64,000 bases of DNA from positions 62,001 through 126,000 of the forward strand of contig NZ_CANMKO010000010.1 of the NCBI RefSeq assembly GCF_947498515.1. The letters run 5' to 3'. This DNA is from an uncultured Pelagimonas sp. (lineage in GTDB: Bacteria > Pseudomonadota > Alphaproteobacteria > Rhodobacterales > Rhodobacteraceae). Below are positions 9,229-18,751 of this stretch, piece by piece. The notes beneath the pieces are model-generated. The model saw only the letters and a list, made by a program, of their open reading frames with translations. It had not been told where the DNA came from and ran no database searches. Numbering within the stretch: position 1 is the first letter of the stretch; the number at the start of each line of letters is the position of its first letter. The translations under genes were made by a program, and so were the position numbers.

Positions 9229-10545
9229 TCAAGAGGTGGGCCAACTTGGGTGTGCATCGTCGATAACAAAGGCATGCCGGTGCCGGTAGGAGCCACCAGT
9301 CTGGGTTTCATCCCCCTCCGCATGCGGGGGAACCGTTGCGTCATGATCATGCTCGAGGGCCAATGGATCGTTTGCGGGCCACAGCTTTGCCGCCCCGAAA
9401 GTCGCCAAGCAAGCCAACGCCGCCATGGTCGCAAAGGTGATCGGAAGCCCCACCGCGCCCCCTAGAACGCCCGCCAAAGGATAGGCCAACAACCAAGCCG
9501 AGTGCGACAGTGCAAATTGCGCGGCAAACACCGCTGGGCGATCTTGGCTATGACAGGACCGCGTCAACAAAAGCCCGGTTGGCGTTTGAATGAGAGACGC
9601 CCCGGCTCCGATCACAAACCAAAGGATCAGGCCAACCCACATCTCGTCGCTTAGCGCCGCCACCCACAGCCCAAAAGACAGTATCACTCCTCCTGCCAAC
9701 ATCACCGGGCGAGGCGATGTTTCCCCCAGCAGCTTGGGCAAAGCCAAAGCCACCACCATCGAGCCGCACCCGCTTGCGGCAAAGAAAATGGCCACCAAAC
9801 CATCGCCCTGCCCCAACACGTCTTTGACCAAGACAACCGTGTTGACGATCACCATCGCCGTCGCGGCCGCAACAGCAACGTACAGCGCTAGCACCCCGCG
9901 CAATCGTGGCGTGGCGAGGTAAATCCACAAACCGCGGGTCAGGCGTTTTGAAAAGGCGGCCGTTGGCACATGCTTGCGGCGTGGCAACCGAACGCTCATC
10001 ACCAACCCAGCAGAAAGAAGGAAACCAATCGCGGTGCCTACAAAGAGGCTATTGAAGGTGAGAACCGTCAACGCGGCCCCCGCGATGAGCGGACCAAGTA
10101 AGGATTCAAGATCATAGGTCAGCCGCGAATAAGACAGCGCTTGGGTGTAATCACCCTCATCGGTTAGAATATCGGGAATGGTCGCCTGAAACGTTGGGGT
10201 GAAACCGGCGGAAAAGGCCTGAAACCCAAAGACCAATGCGTAGATGTGCCAAATCTCGGTTACAAAAGGCAAAGCCAGCACAAGACAGGCGCGCGCCAGA
10301 TCAAGCCCAATCAGAAACCCTTTGCGCGGCAACCGTTCCGCCAAGGTCGTGGCGATGGGGGCCACGCCGACATAGGCCACCATTTTGATGGCCAGTGCGA
10401 TGCCGAGAACGGCCCCCGCCTGCCCGCCTGCCATTTCAAAAGCCAACAACCCAAGCGCAATCGTTGTTAGGCCAGACCCCAGAACCGAGAAAATCTGGGC
10501 CAGTAAAAGACGGCGATAGGTGAGGTTATGCAAGGCTCCACTCAT
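9229..10545 (-). CDS. MFS transporter with histidine-rich C-terminal tail
   Basis: A 438-residue major facilitator protein with about twelve hydrophobic segments. The N-terminal half carries a loop ATTLAERLPRKGFLIGLDLAR resembling the conserved MFS motif A between helices 2 and 3. After the last membrane helix (about 395) the tail is soluble and rich in His and Asp (EHDHDATVPPHAEGDE, then RHRHAF). Such tails often bind divalent metals, but that is not demonstrated here. It lies 72 bases downstream of thiD on the same strand and may share its transcript. The cargo is unknown; drug or metal export are both possible. Confidence 0.85.
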   Translation of the reverse strand: MSGALHNLTYRRLLLAQIFSVLGSGLTTIALGLLAFEMAGGQAGAVLGIALAIKMVAYVGVAPIATTLAERLPRKGFLIGLDLARACLVLALPFVTEIWHIYALVFGFQAFSAGFTPTFQATIPDILTDEGDYTQALSYSRLTYDLESLLGPLIAGAALTVLTFNSLFVGTAIGFLLSAGLVMSVRLPRRKHVPTAAFSKRLTRGLWIYLATPRLRGVLALYVAVAAATAMVIVNTVVLVKDVLGQGDGLVAIFFAASGCGSMVVALALPKLLGETSPRPVMLAGGVILSFGLWVAALSDEMWVGLILWFVIGAGASLIQTPTGLLLTRSCHSQDRPAVFAAQFALSHSAWLLAYPLAGVLGGAVGLPITFATMAALACLATFGAAKLWPANDPLALEHDHDATVPPHAEGDETQTGGSYRHRHAFVIDDAHPSWPTS

Positions 10546-10617
10546 GGGCCAAGCCTACGCTGCATCCGCCAACAATCAAGCCACATGCCTTGGCGGGGCC
10601 TTGGTCCAAGACGTGTG

Positions 10618-11427
10618 TTAACGCCGCAGGGCAAAGAAGTGATCGGTTGGACCGACACCTTGCCCCACCTCCAATCCGCCACTGCCCAAAATGGCGTTTC
10701 GGGTATAGGTCTTTGCATTTGCCACCGCTGCACAAAGATCACCTAGAACCGCAATCTGTGTGGCCAAGGCCGATGATAGCGTGCAGCCGGTACCATGGGT
10801 TCCGGGCATATCCATTCGCTCGGCCTCAAACCAATGCGGCCCAGTCTCATCGACCAAAACATCCGGGCACTGCGGACCCGGAAGGTGCCCACCCTTTAAC
10901 AGGATCGCCGGTCCAAGTGCGTGCAACTGCTCTGCTTGATCAAGCATCTCACCGCGATCCCGCGCCTCATCACAGCCCAAGAGCACGGCTGCCTCGGGCA
11001 AATTGGGTGTCAACACAGTCGACAGCGGCACAATATAATGGAGAAATCCCTCTAGGGCCTGTTGGCCGGTCAGGGTTTTGCCACTTGTCGAGGACAAGAC
11101 CGGATCGACAACAACCTGCACCCCACGCCCCGCGAGGCATCCGGCCACCGCCTCACAGATAGTTTCAGAGCCAAGCATTCCGATCTTGACCGCATCAACA
11201 CGAATATCTGTCAAAATCGCGTCAACCTGCGCCGCCACAAGGCCGGGATCGGTCAAAACGACATCGCTCACCCCTTGGGTGTTTTGAACCGTCAATGCCG
11301 TAATCGCCGCCATGCCATAGCCGCCATTGGCCGCAATCGCCTTGAGATCGGCCTGAACCCCGGCCCCGCCCGACGGGTCCGACCCGGCGATGGATAGAAT
11401 ATTTGGGATCATCTCAACACCCTGCAC
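10618..11427 (-). CDS. thiD: Hydroxymethylpyrimidine/phosphomethylpyrimidine kinase
   Basis: ThiD phosphorylates HMP and HMP-phosphate in thiamine biosynthesis and salvage. The protein (269 residues from this start) has the family opening NILSIAGSDPSGGAGVQADLK and the ATP-site motif DETGPHWFE...GTHGTGCTLSSA near residue 215-230 (GTGCTLS is the anion hole). Two starts are possible: a GTG at 11425-11427 with an AAGGA ribosome site 8 bases upstream, or the ATG five codons later at 11410-11412, which matches the usual N-terminus better. No TPP riboswitch was recognised upstream; the 112 bases before it are shared with a divergent gene. Confidence 0.94.
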   Translation of the reverse strand: MQGVEMIPNILSIAGSDPSGGAGVQADLKAIAANGGYGMAAITALTVQNTQGVSDVVLTDPGLVAAQVDAILTDIRVDAVKIGMLGSETICEAVAGCLAGRGVQVVVDPVLSSTSGKTLTGQQALEGFLHYIVPLSTVLTPNLPEAAVLLGCDEARDRGEMLDQAEQLHALGPAILLKGGHLPGPQCPDVLVDETGPHWFEAERMDMPGTHGTGCTLSSALATQIAVLGDLCAAVANAKTYTRNAILGSGGLEVGQGVGPTDHFFALRR

Positions 11428-11539
11428 TTGCGTCTTCCTTGCGCATAGCCAAGCATCTTCCCTCTGTCCAGATTAGCCAAGATTGCCCAAGCCCGCGACG
11501 CATGATAGGCTATGCTCAAACAGAGGCAGAGCAGCCCAC

Positions 11540-12568
11540 ATGACAGCACTTAAGGAATTTGAACGGCTCGAGGCAACCGGGCTGTGGCGCCCGAACCAAG
11601 CCGAGCAACGACGCGAAGTTGTTGTCTCGCTTGGTGATGCGACGCTGACGATCACCGACGTCCCGGGCCGGGTGTTGGCCCATTGGTCTATCGCGGCGGT
11701 GGTGCGTTCGAACGGCACCGCCCTTCCCGCGATTTTTCACCCCGATGGCGACCCCGACGAGACGCTGGAATTGGCCGAGGACGAGGCCGAGATGATCAAC
11801 GGTATTGATCGTCTTCTCAAGGCCATCGAAAAGCGCCGTCCTAACCCCGGCAAACTTCGCCTGCTCCTTAGTGTGGCCGTGATCGTTGGGACCACCGCCG
11901 CCGCCGTGATGTGGGCCCCCGGCGCTTTGAAAGACTATGCCGTCAAAGTCGTACCACCGGTCAAACGCGCCGAGATTGGCGTGGATCTTTTGAAACATAT
12001 GTCGCGGGTCACCGGCCAACCTTGCATGACCAAAGACGCCCGCCCGGCCCTGCAAAAGCTTGCGACGCGTATCCTCGGCCCCGGTCGCGACGACACGGTT
12101 ATTGTCGTTCCCGATGGCGTTGCCGAGGCGACCCATTTGCCCGGCGGTATTGTGGTGCTCAACAAGTCGGTGATCGAAGATTTCGAAGACCCGGATGTGC
12201 CCGCCGGGTTCATATTGGTCGAAGACACCCATGCCAAGATTCACGACCCTCTGGCCAGTGTTCTGGATCACGCTGGGCTTATGGCCAGTGCCCGATTGGT
12301 CACAACCGGTCAGCTCCCCGGTGAGGCGCTCTCGGCCTATGCGGAACATCTGTTGACTCAGCCCAAACCCGAATTGGACGAAACCACGCTAATCGACGCT
12401 TTTGGCACCGCCAAGCTGCACAGCACCCCCTATGCCTATGCCAAGGACATCACCGGGGAAAGCACGCTCGCCCTTATCGAGGCGGACCCAATGGCCGATC
12501 AGCCAAGCCAAGATGTCCTCAGCGACGGTGATTGGCTGCGGCTACAAGGGATTTGCGGTACCCCATAA
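11540..12568 (+). CDS. Membrane-anchored protein resembling an M48 peptidase without the HExxH site
   Basis: A 342-residue protein with a single membrane helix around residues 108-126 (LRLLLSVAVIVGTTAAAVMW) and a periplasmic-type C-terminal half. The segment VVPDGVAEATHLPGGIVVLNKSVIED resembles the strand before the active site of M48 metallopeptidases (NAFALPGG...). At the position expected for HExxH the sequence reads LVEDTHAKIHD, so the two zinc histidines and the glutamate are not in place. The C-terminus LSDGDWLRLQGIC also matches the end common in alphaproteobacterial M48 proteins. It is best called a putative pseudo-peptidase; the homology is by eye. The ATG at 11540 was chosen because it follows a purine-rich site and begins the conserved N-terminal domain. 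Confidence 0.8.
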   Translation: MTALKEFERLEATGLWRPNQAEQRREVVVSLGDATLTITDVPGRVLAHWSIAAVVRSNGTALPAIFHPDGDPDETLELAEDEAEMINGIDRLLKAIEKRRPNPGKLRLLLSVAVIVGTTAAAVMWAPGALKDYAVKVVPPVKRAEIGVDLLKHMSRVTGQPCMTKDARPALQKLATRILGPGRDDTVIVVPDGVAEATHLPGGIVVLNKSVIEDFEDPDVPAGFILVEDTHAKIHDPLASVLDHAGLMASARLVTTGQLPGEALSAYAEHLLTQPKPELDETTLIDAFGTAKLHSTPYAYAKDITGESTLALIEADPMADQPSQDVLSDGDWLRLQGICGTP

Positions 12569-12572
12569 AAAA

Positions 12573-12604
12573 GGCCCGCGTGACGCATCACACGGGCCGT
12601 TTTT
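12573..12604. terminator. Bidirectional rho-independent terminator
   Basis: A 10-base stem GGCCCGCGTG / CACACGGGCC (one mismatch) with a six-base loop, flanked by A-run on the left and T-run on the right. It lies between two convergent genes, so it can serve both the M48-like gene and the SPOR gene. Confidence 0.85.
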
Positions 12605-12620
12605 ACAAAGTGTTTCGAAG

Positions 12621-13940
12621 TTAGCGTGTATAGGCGCGCGCATAACCGGCGGATTTCACAGCGCCCAAGGCCGCGTGAAGCTCCGAAGACGACGCATATG
12701 GCCCAACCATGACGCGGCGCATGGATTGACCGTCACGGGTGTAGGTTCCGAACTTGACCGGCAGACCAGCACGGTTCAAACGACCAGCGGCGGCTTGAGC
12801 CTTGGCCGGGGTGGTGAACACACCGATTTCAACATAGCGAGCACCAGTCGCAACCGGACGCGGTGAAGATTTCGTCGAAATGACAGGACCGACCCGAGTG
12901 ACGACCTGACCATCTTGGGTCACGACAATCGGTTTCGCATCAGTGGCACGATAGGCAATCACCGGAGCCTTGATCGTGTGATTTGGGACCGTCGCGGCCA
13001 AGCGGCGCGGCGTGGTGTTGGTCCAAATCTGCTGCGTGCGTCGGTGACCATCAACTGTCTGAAACGCCCGATACGGGTTCAAACGCCCATCATCCCACGC
13101 GGGGCGATAGCCCTCGGGAATATCAACCTGCGTGACACTGCGCTTTTCGTAAACATGGCGCGGTGCGATGCGGGTGTTGCCGCGCAGCTCGCTGCCCTGC
13201 CATCCACGGTTATGATAAACTTTCTTGCCCGGTCCGGGCGCTTCGCCACGGCGGATAACCGTCACATGCGGCGATTTTTGGGGGCCACAGCGCATGGCAA
13301 CCGTCACACCATCGACGGTCTTGCTGTGGTGTCCATTTTGGCAAGCATTGTAGGTTGGAACCACAACACGGCGCGCCTTGGATTTTGGCGCAACGGCCGC
13401 GGCGGGGACCTGACGCACAACACGACGCGGAGCCGCGACGGGTTTGGACGCCGGTGCGCGCACAACCCGAGCACTGGGTGCCACTGGTTGTGGGGCTGCT
13501 GCGACGCGGGGCTTGGGTGTCGGTTTGATCACCACTGGCGCGGGGGCTGGCTTGGAAGCAACGCGCGGCGCTGGTTTCGGCTTGGGGGCGGGTTTTGGCT
13601 TGGGCGCAGCGGCAACAACTGGCTTGGGCGCGGGCTTGGCTGCGGGTTTAGGCGCAGGCTTGGCGGCCGGAGCTGCGGCGGTTGTGGTGCCAAAACTTGG
13701 TTTCTGGCCACAAATTTGTTTGCGATTGCGCGACACACGCGGCACCCAGTTCACAGCCCCATCAAACCCGGCGCGCACGTAAACGCAGCCCCGATTATCG
13801 ACGAACTGTTTGCCGGAAAACGACGACGGCGGAAAGTTCGCCGGAACGTTGTTGATCTTGGATTGAGCCATGGCCGGATCGGATGCAAATCCGAATCCCG
13901 CTGCCAACACTGCAAAAATAGTTAAAGATTTCAAAGTCAT
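12621..13940 (-). CDS. Secreted SPOR-domain protein with Ala/Pro/Lys-rich linker
   Basis: A 439-residue exported protein. The N-terminus MTLKSLTIFAVLAAGFGFA with AMAQ cleavage motif is a Sec signal peptide (mature from about residue 27). A short conserved domain with two cysteines follows, then a long low-complexity linker of PAAKPAPKP-type repeats (about 90-190), a Cys-containing middle domain, and a C-terminal SPOR domain (last 75 residues, RYVEIGVFTTPAKAQAAAGRL onward) that binds denuded glycan strands of septal peptidoglycan. It likely spans the periplasm and acts in cell-wall or division biology. The ATG at 13938-13940 is preferred over a GTG four codons upstream because GGGGG lies just before it. 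Confidence 0.9.
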   Translation of the reverse strand: MTLKSLTIFAVLAAGFGFASDPAMAQSKINNVPANFPPSSFSGKQFVDNRGCVYVRAGFDGAVNWVPRVSRNRKQICGQKPSFGTTTAAAPAAKPAPKPAAKPAPKPVVAAAPKPKPAPKPKPAPRVASKPAPAPVVIKPTPKPRVAAAPQPVAPSARVVRAPASKPVAAPRRVVRQVPAAAVAPKSKARRVVVPTYNACQNGHHSKTVDGVTVAMRCGPQKSPHVTVIRRGEAPGPGKKVYHNRGWQGSELRGNTRIAPRHVYEKRSVTQVDIPEGYRPAWDDGRLNPYRAFQTVDGHRRTQQIWTNTTPRRLAATVPNHTIKAPVIAYRATDAKPIVVTQDGQVVTRVGPVISTKSSPRPVATGARYVEIGVFTTPAKAQAAAGRLNRAGLPVKFGTYTRDGQSMRRVMVGPYASSSELHAALGAVKSAGYARAYTR

Positions 13941-14007
13941 GTCTGCCCCCACAGATGTAGAGGGCAGAATGCCAAATCAACAACGCTCTGTAAAGCGTTG
14001 AAATCGT

Positions 14008-14640
14008 TTATTTCGTTCCAAACATACGGTCACCCGCATCACCCAGACCGGGGACGATGTACCCGAGTTCATTGAGTTTTTCGTCCAAAGAGGCCGTGAC
14101 GATTGGCACATCGGGATGCGCCTCTTTCATGCGCGCCACACCTTCGGGTGCTGCCAAGAGGCACAAAAACCGAATATCCTTGGCACCCGATTCTTTAACC
14201 AAATCGATCGCAGCCGCCGAAGAATTGCCCGTCGCCAGCATCGGATCAACGACAATCGCGGTGCGCTCTTCCATGCGTTTTGGCAGCTTGTTGTAGTACT
14301 GAACCGGCTGCAGAGTTTCCTCGTCGCGGTACAAGCCAACAAAGCCGACGCGCGCCGCGGGGATCAGCTCAAGAATACCATCCATAAGGCCGTTGCCGGC
14401 GCGCAAGATCGACACAAGCGCCAATTTCTTGCCCTCAATCACCGGCTGTTGCGTCGGCCCCATCGGCGTTTCGATATCCTTGAGGGTCACGGGCAGTTCA
14501 CGCGTCACCTCATAGGCCAACAACAGGCTAATTTCGCGCAGCAGTTGGCGAAAAGACGCGGTCGACGTATCCTTTTCACGCATCAACGTCAGCTTGTGTT
14601 GCACCAGCGGGTGATCAACGATGGTCAGATGTTGGCTCAT
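14008..14640 (-). CDS. upp: Uracil phosphoribosyltransferase
   Basis: A 210-residue enzyme converting uracil and PRPP to UMP. The PRPP-binding loop [19 protein letters not shown] (about 128-146) and the uracil-contacting C-terminal [19 protein letters not shown] are intact. Length is normal for the family. Its start overlaps the adenosine deaminase stop by four bases and it is the last gene of the nucleoside salvage operon, where it captures the uracil released by the thymidine/uridine phosphorylase activity. Confidence 0.97.
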   Translation of the reverse strand: MSQHLTIVDHPLVQHKLTLMREKDTSTASFRQLLREISLLLAYEVTRELPVTLKDIETPMGPTQQPVIEGKKLALVSILRAGNGLMDGILELIPAARVGFVGLYRDEETLQPVQYYNKLPKRMEERTAIVVDPMLATGNSSAAAIDLVKESGAKDIRFLCLLAAPEGVARMKEAHPDVPIVTASLDEKLNELGYIVPGLGDAGDRMFGTK

Positions 14641-15644
14641 GACGTCTCCAATGCTTTGCGAATCTTCGCCTTTGTATCTGCGTTGCAGAAGGCCGCGTCC
14701 ACGGCATTCTTGTCTATTTGGTCAAAGATTTCTTCGTCCCAGCCAAAGACCCCCACCAGAGCGGCATATTCTTTGCGCATTGTCGTGTGAAAGAACGGCG
14801 GATCATCGGTGGACACGGTCACTTTGACACCCCGATCACGCAGCTTTTCGATCGGGTGCTGATCAAGCGCATCATAAACGCCAAGGAACACGTTTGATCC
14901 CGGACAGACCTCAAGCGTGATGTCGCGTTCAATCAACATATCGACTACGGCCAAATCTTCGCTGGCGCGCACGCCGTGACCAATACGTTCAACGCCAAGA
15001 TCCTCGACCGCCTCGCGGACCTCTTGCGGGCCGCGCCATTCACCGGCGTGAGAGGTGAGGTGCAACCCCGCCTCGCGGGCCATGTCGAAACTATAGGCAA
15101 AATCCTTTTGCTGGCCTTGGTTTTCGTCACCGCCCATGCCCAGACCAACAATGAAATCCCCCGCCGTTTCGGCGGCGCAAAGGGCGGCGGTCTTGGCTTT
15201 GTCCGGGCCGAAATGGCGGATTGGCGTGGCGATCCCGCATAGGGTGATGCCAAGATCGCGCTCGGCCTCAACCGCCGCATCTTGAATGGCATGAAGGTAT
15301 TCTTTCCATGCCTCAACATCGCTATTGCCGCAGAAATCCGGGCTGATGAAGCTTTCGATATAGATCACATCGCTTGCGGCGGCCTCTTCGAGAACCGCGC
15401 GGGTTAGCCGGGCAAACTCCTCGGGGCCGGTCAAGACCGATGTCGCCGCCTCATAGACCGACAAAAAATGCACAAAATCGCGGTAATCATACGACCCGTC
15501 TTCGCGAAAAATCTTGGACAGATCGACGTTCTTTTCCTGCGCCAAACCGCGAATGAACGACGGAGGGGCCATACCCTCAAGATGTGTGTGCAGCTCGATC
15601 TTGGGGCGTTTGATAATGGCGTCTAACCGCTCTTCACTGATCAT
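14637..15644 (-). CDS. add: Adenosine deaminase
   Basis: A 335-residue amidohydrolase. The zinc ligands HTHLEG (HxH near residue 18-20), the SHAGEW histidine, the ERIGHGVRA histidine and the STDDPPFF aspartates are all present in order, as expected for adenosine deaminase, which makes inosine from adenosine. The gene overlaps deoB and upp by four bases on either side. Adenine deaminases of this superfamily are close relatives; the GMGGDENQG segment and the nucleoside context favour adenosine as substrate. Confidence 0.93.
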   Translation of the reverse strand: MISEERLDAIIKRPKIELHTHLEGMAPPSFIRGLAQEKNVDLSKIFREDGSYDYRDFVHFLSVYEAATSVLTGPEEFARLTRAVLEEAAASDVIYIESFISPDFCGNSDVEAWKEYLHAIQDAAVEAERDLGITLCGIATPIRHFGPDKAKTAALCAAETAGDFIVGLGMGGDENQGQQKDFAYSFDMAREAGLHLTSHAGEWRGPQEVREAVEDLGVERIGHGVRASEDLAVVDMLIERDITLEVCPGSNVFLGVYDALDQHPIEKLRDRGVKVTVSTDDPPFFHTTMRKEYAALVGVFGWDEEIFDQIDKNAVDAAFCNADTKAKIRKALETS

Positions 15645-16843
15645 AGAAAACTCCTGCCCGGCCCCTGTGCCGGGATGTTAAGATGGGCGGCGATACTTGC
15701 GGCAACATCGGCAAAAGCGATCTGACCGATCTCTCCCGCGCCTTTGCCCGCTACCAAAACCGGAACCCGCTCACGGGTGTGATCCGTCCCGGACCAGCTT
15801 GGGTCGTTGCCGTGATCTGCGGTGATCACCAGCATGTCACCGTCCCGCAGACGCGCCAAAAGCTTGCCCAGCTCCACGTCAAACCATTCCAGATGCCGCG
15901 CATAGCCAGAGATGTCGCGGCGATGGCCATATTCGGAATCAAATTCGACGAAATTGGCAAAGGTCAAACTCCCGTCCTCCCCCGTTTCAACCCAATCCGA
16001 AAGATGTTCCATCAGCGTGGCATCGGGGCCTTTGCGGACCTCATCAATGCCGGTCATTGAAAAGATGTCGCCAATCTTTCCAACCGCATAGACGGCGCGC
16101 CCGGCATCTTGGGCCCAATTGGTCAAAACCGAGCTTGGGGGCGTAATGGCGAAATCCTTGCGATGTGGCGTGCGGGTGAAATTGCCCGGTTCGCCCACAA
16201 AGGGGCGCGCAATCACGCGGCCAACTTTCATCTCATGCAAGATCGGCGCAAGGCCTTTGCAGAGATCATAAAGCCGGTCGAGACCAAAATGCTCTTCGTG
16301 GGCGGCAATCTGAAAGACGCTATCAGCCGAAGTATAGCAAATCGGAAAACCCGTCTCGACATGCTCGGTGCCAAATTGCTCAATCATCACCGTGCCCGAG
16401 CCATGGCAATTGGCCAAAATCCCGGTCGTCCCGGCAAGCTCTGCGGCTTTGGCGGAAATATCGGCGGGAAAGGCCGGGTGCGTATCCGGGAAATAGTGCC
16501 AATCCCACGGCACCGGCAGACCGGCGAGCTCCCAATGCCCCGACGGTGTGTCCTTGCCTTTGGATACCTCGGTCGCGGCGGCAAACCGCCCCGACAATTT
16601 CGGGCTTGGGGCCTCCATTCCGCTGGCCAATGTCAACGCGTGAAAAAGCCCGAGCGACGCCAGATTTGGGACGTTTAACGCACCGCTGCGCCCCTCTTCG
16701 GCTCGCCCCTCGGCACAGGCCTGCATGATGTGGCCCAATGTGTTGGCACCGGTATCGGGCAGGTCACCGTTGAAATAGGCATCCGCATCAGGTGCTCCGC
16801 CAATGCCGACGGAATCCATCACCACCAAAAAGGCCCGCATCAC
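15641..16843 (-). CDS. deoB: Phosphopentomutase
   Basis: A 400-residue metalloenzyme of the alkaline-phosphatase superfamily that interconverts (deoxy)ribose 1- and 5-phosphates. The metal-binding N-terminus VVMDSVGIGGAPDADAY, the phospho-acceptor region SKGKDTPSGHWE (Thr) and C-terminal ITADHGNDPSWSGTDHTRE are all intact. It overlaps deoA upstream and add downstream by four bases, and processes sugar phosphates released by DeoA toward central carbon metabolism. A deoC aldolase was not seen in the window. Confidence 0.96.
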   Translation of the reverse strand: MMRAFLVVMDSVGIGGAPDADAYFNGDLPDTGANTLGHIMQACAEGRAEEGRSGALNVPNLASLGLFHALTLASGMEAPSPKLSGRFAAATEVSKGKDTPSGHWELAGLPVPWDWHYFPDTHPAFPADISAKAAELAGTTGILANCHGSGTVMIEQFGTEHVETGFPICYTSADSVFQIAAHEEHFGLDRLYDLCKGLAPILHEMKVGRVIARPFVGEPGNFTRTPHRKDFAITPPSSVLTNWAQDAGRAVYAVGKIGDIFSMTGIDEVRKGPDATLMEHLSDWVETGEDGSLTFANFVEFDSEYGHRRDISGYARHLEWFDVELGKLLARLRDGDMLVITADHGNDPSWSGTDHTRERVPVLVAGKGAGEIGQIAFADVAASIAAHLNIPAQGPGRSFL

Positions 16844-18132
16844 GCCACCCTCTCGATCACAAGAGGCACCGGTTTTGGGGCCTTGTTTCCAAACGTCATC
16901 GCATCTTGTACCGCCCGCGCCGCCGCGTCGGCCTGCTCTTCACGGGCCGCGTGGACCACGGCAATCGGTTGCCCCTTGGCCACCTTGTCGCCCAAGCGCA
17001 CCACATCCGTAAGACCAACGGCCGGGTTGATAATATCAGTCTCAACCCGGCGTCCGCCGCCAAGGTCCACCACCGCAAGGCCAAGCGCCTCGCCGTCAAT
17101 CGCCGTGACAACGCCCGCCTGCGGGGCCACAACTTCGCGGATCACCGGGGCTTCAGGCAAAAAGCGCCGCCAGTCGTCCACAAAGCTTAGTGGGCCGCCA
17201 AGCGCATAGACCATCTTGCCGAACCGCTCCGCCGCCTCACCCGAGGAGATCGAGGCCCGCAGCTTAGTCTCGCCATCGTCAATCCCGGCGGTTTTCAACA
17301 GCTCAACCCCAAGGTCAACACTCAGCTCAAGCAAAGGCCCCGCCAGTTTGCCGGTCAACACCTGCATACACAGATCAACCTCAAGCGCATTGCCGAGCGA
17401 GGGCACCAAAGGTTGGCTCATATCGGTGATCAAGGCGCTGGTCGGGCATCCGGCGGCATTGGCCGTCGACACCAAAGACCGTGCAAGCGCGCGCGCCTCA
17501 TCGGCGGTTTTCATAAAGGCACCGGAGCCGACCTTTACATCCAACACCAGCGATTGCAGCCCCGCCGCCAGCTTTTTGGACAGGATCGAGGCGGTGATCA
17601 GATCAAGGCTTTCGACCGTGCCGGTGACATCGCGGATCGCATAAAGCCGCTTGTCCGCCGGGGCGATATCCGCCGAGGCGCTGACGATGGCACAGCCTGC
17701 GTCCTTTACGATCTCACGAAACCGCGTCTCATCCGGGGTCACCGAATAGCCGGGGATCGCCTCAAGCTTATCAAGCGTGCCGCCGGTATGGCCCAAGCCC
17801 CGCCCGGAAATCATCGGGTTATACACTCCACACGCCGCCAGCATCGGGGCAAGCACAAGGCTCACACAATCGCCGACCCCGCCGGTGGAATGCTTGTCGA
17901 CAACAGGGGCATCGAGATCCCAATCCAATACATGGCCGCTGTCGCGCATCGCCAGCGTTAGGGCAACGCGCCCGGTTTCGGACAACCCCCGAAGACACAC
18001 GCCCATCGCAAAGGCCCCAGCTTGGGCCGCACTTACCCGGCCATCGGCCAACCCATGGGCAAACCACGACAATTCGGCTGGGCTTGGGTCTTCACCTTTG
18101 CGCAGGGCCGCGTTGATTGCACGTGCATCCAT
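16840..18132 (-). CDS. deoA: Thymidine phosphorylase
   Basis: A 430-residue pyrimidine-nucleoside phosphorylase. The signature DKHSTGGVGDCVSLVLAP (about residues 80-97) holds the phosphate-binding residues, and SGRGLGHTGGTLDKLEAIPG follows, as in all DeoA/Pdp enzymes. It cleaves thymidine or deoxyuridine with phosphate to base and deoxyribose 1-phosphate. Its start overlaps the cdd stop by one base. The C-terminal pyrimidine-phosphorylase domain is full length. Confidence 0.96.
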   Translation of the reverse strand: MDARAINAALRKGEDPSPAELSWFAHGLADGRVSAAQAGAFAMGVCLRGLSETGRVALTLAMRDSGHVLDWDLDAPVVDKHSTGGVGDCVSLVLAPMLAACGVYNPMISGRGLGHTGGTLDKLEAIPGYSVTPDETRFREIVKDAGCAIVSASADIAPADKRLYAIRDVTGTVESLDLITASILSKKLAAGLQSLVLDVKVGSGAFMKTADEARALARSLVSTANAAGCPTSALITDMSQPLVPSLGNALEVDLCMQVLTGKLAGPLLELSVDLGVELLKTAGIDDGETKLRASISSGEAAERFGKMVYALGGPLSFVDDWRRFLPEAPVIREVVAPQAGVVTAIDGEALGLAVVDLGGGRRVETDIINPAVGLTDVVRLGDKVAKGQPIAVVHAAREEQADAAARAVQDAMTFGNKAPKPVPLVIERVA

Positions 18133-18554
18133 CAGGCATCGCCTCCGGTCTCGGTCTCCATGTGATCACGACCAAAGGCCCCCGGCAGCAAATCGCCGAC
18201 CTTTGTAATCAACTCCGCCCCATCAATCGTGGCTAGCGTCACCTGCGCCCCGGATTTGGCAAATTCCGCCAATTTCTGACGACAGCCCCCGCAAGGCGGC
18301 ACCGGATGCGGGCTATCGGCAATCACATAGGCTTCGGCAATTTCGGTCTCGCCATCTGCGACCATCGCGGCAATTGCACCGGCTTCGGCGCATGTCCCTT
18401 CGGGATAAGCAACGTTTTCTACATTACACCCGGTATAAGTCTTCCCTGATGGGGTGCGCAGCGCCGCGCCAACTTTGAAATGGGAATAAGGGGCATAGGC
18501 ATTCTCGCGCACGGCGCGGGCCAAATCAGACAACGACTCAGGTCGGGACATCAA
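18132..18554 (-). CDS. cdd: Cytidine deaminase
   Basis: A 140-residue zinc enzyme that deaminates cytidine and deoxycytidine to uridine. Active-site motif CAEAGAI (normally CAE, residue about 55-57) and the zinc-binding PCGGCRQ (about 91-97) are present, together with the substrate-binding GCNVENVAYPEGTCAEA segment. It is the first gene of the cdd-deoA-deoB-add-upp operon, which together salvages nucleosides into bases, UMP and pentose phosphates. Confidence 0.97.
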   Translation of the reverse strand: MMSRPESLSDLARAVRENAYAPYSHFKVGAALRTPSGKTYTGCNVENVAYPEGTCAEAGAIAAMVADGETEIAEAYVIADSPHPVPPCGGCRQKLAEFAKSGAQVTLATIDGAELITKVGDLLPGAFGRDHMETETGGDA

Positions 18555-18751
18555 ACTCTCCGGTAATCAAGGCAGCAGTTTGCGAAGCGGGTCACCAGAA
18601 TGCAAGACCCCCTTCTCGTCTCTGACCCCAACCTGGCCCCAGCGTCAATTCAGTTTTCAATTTTTGCGGGAAACTGCTAAGCCACACGAGATCACCGCCT
18701 CAGAACGGAATTTGGTTTAACGCTAAACCATATTGGAAATCAGGACTTACC
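18555..18751. promoter_or_regulatory. Divergent promoter region of cdd operon and maeB
   Basis: A 197-base non-coding region between two divergent starts. A short inverted repeat GGTTTAACGCTAAACC is present at 18713-18728, about 25 bases ahead of the maeB ATG. It could be an operator; the regulator is unknown. Confidence 0.5.

Noticed and set aside
13580-13680. Tandem DNA repeats or CRISPR-like array
   Set aside because: The repeats encode the Ala/Pro/Lys linker of the SPOR protein and vary in length; no spacers.
12915-13925. Open frame antisense to the SPOR protein
   Set aside because: Gly/Arg-rich shadow of the Ala/Pro/Lys linker on the other strand.
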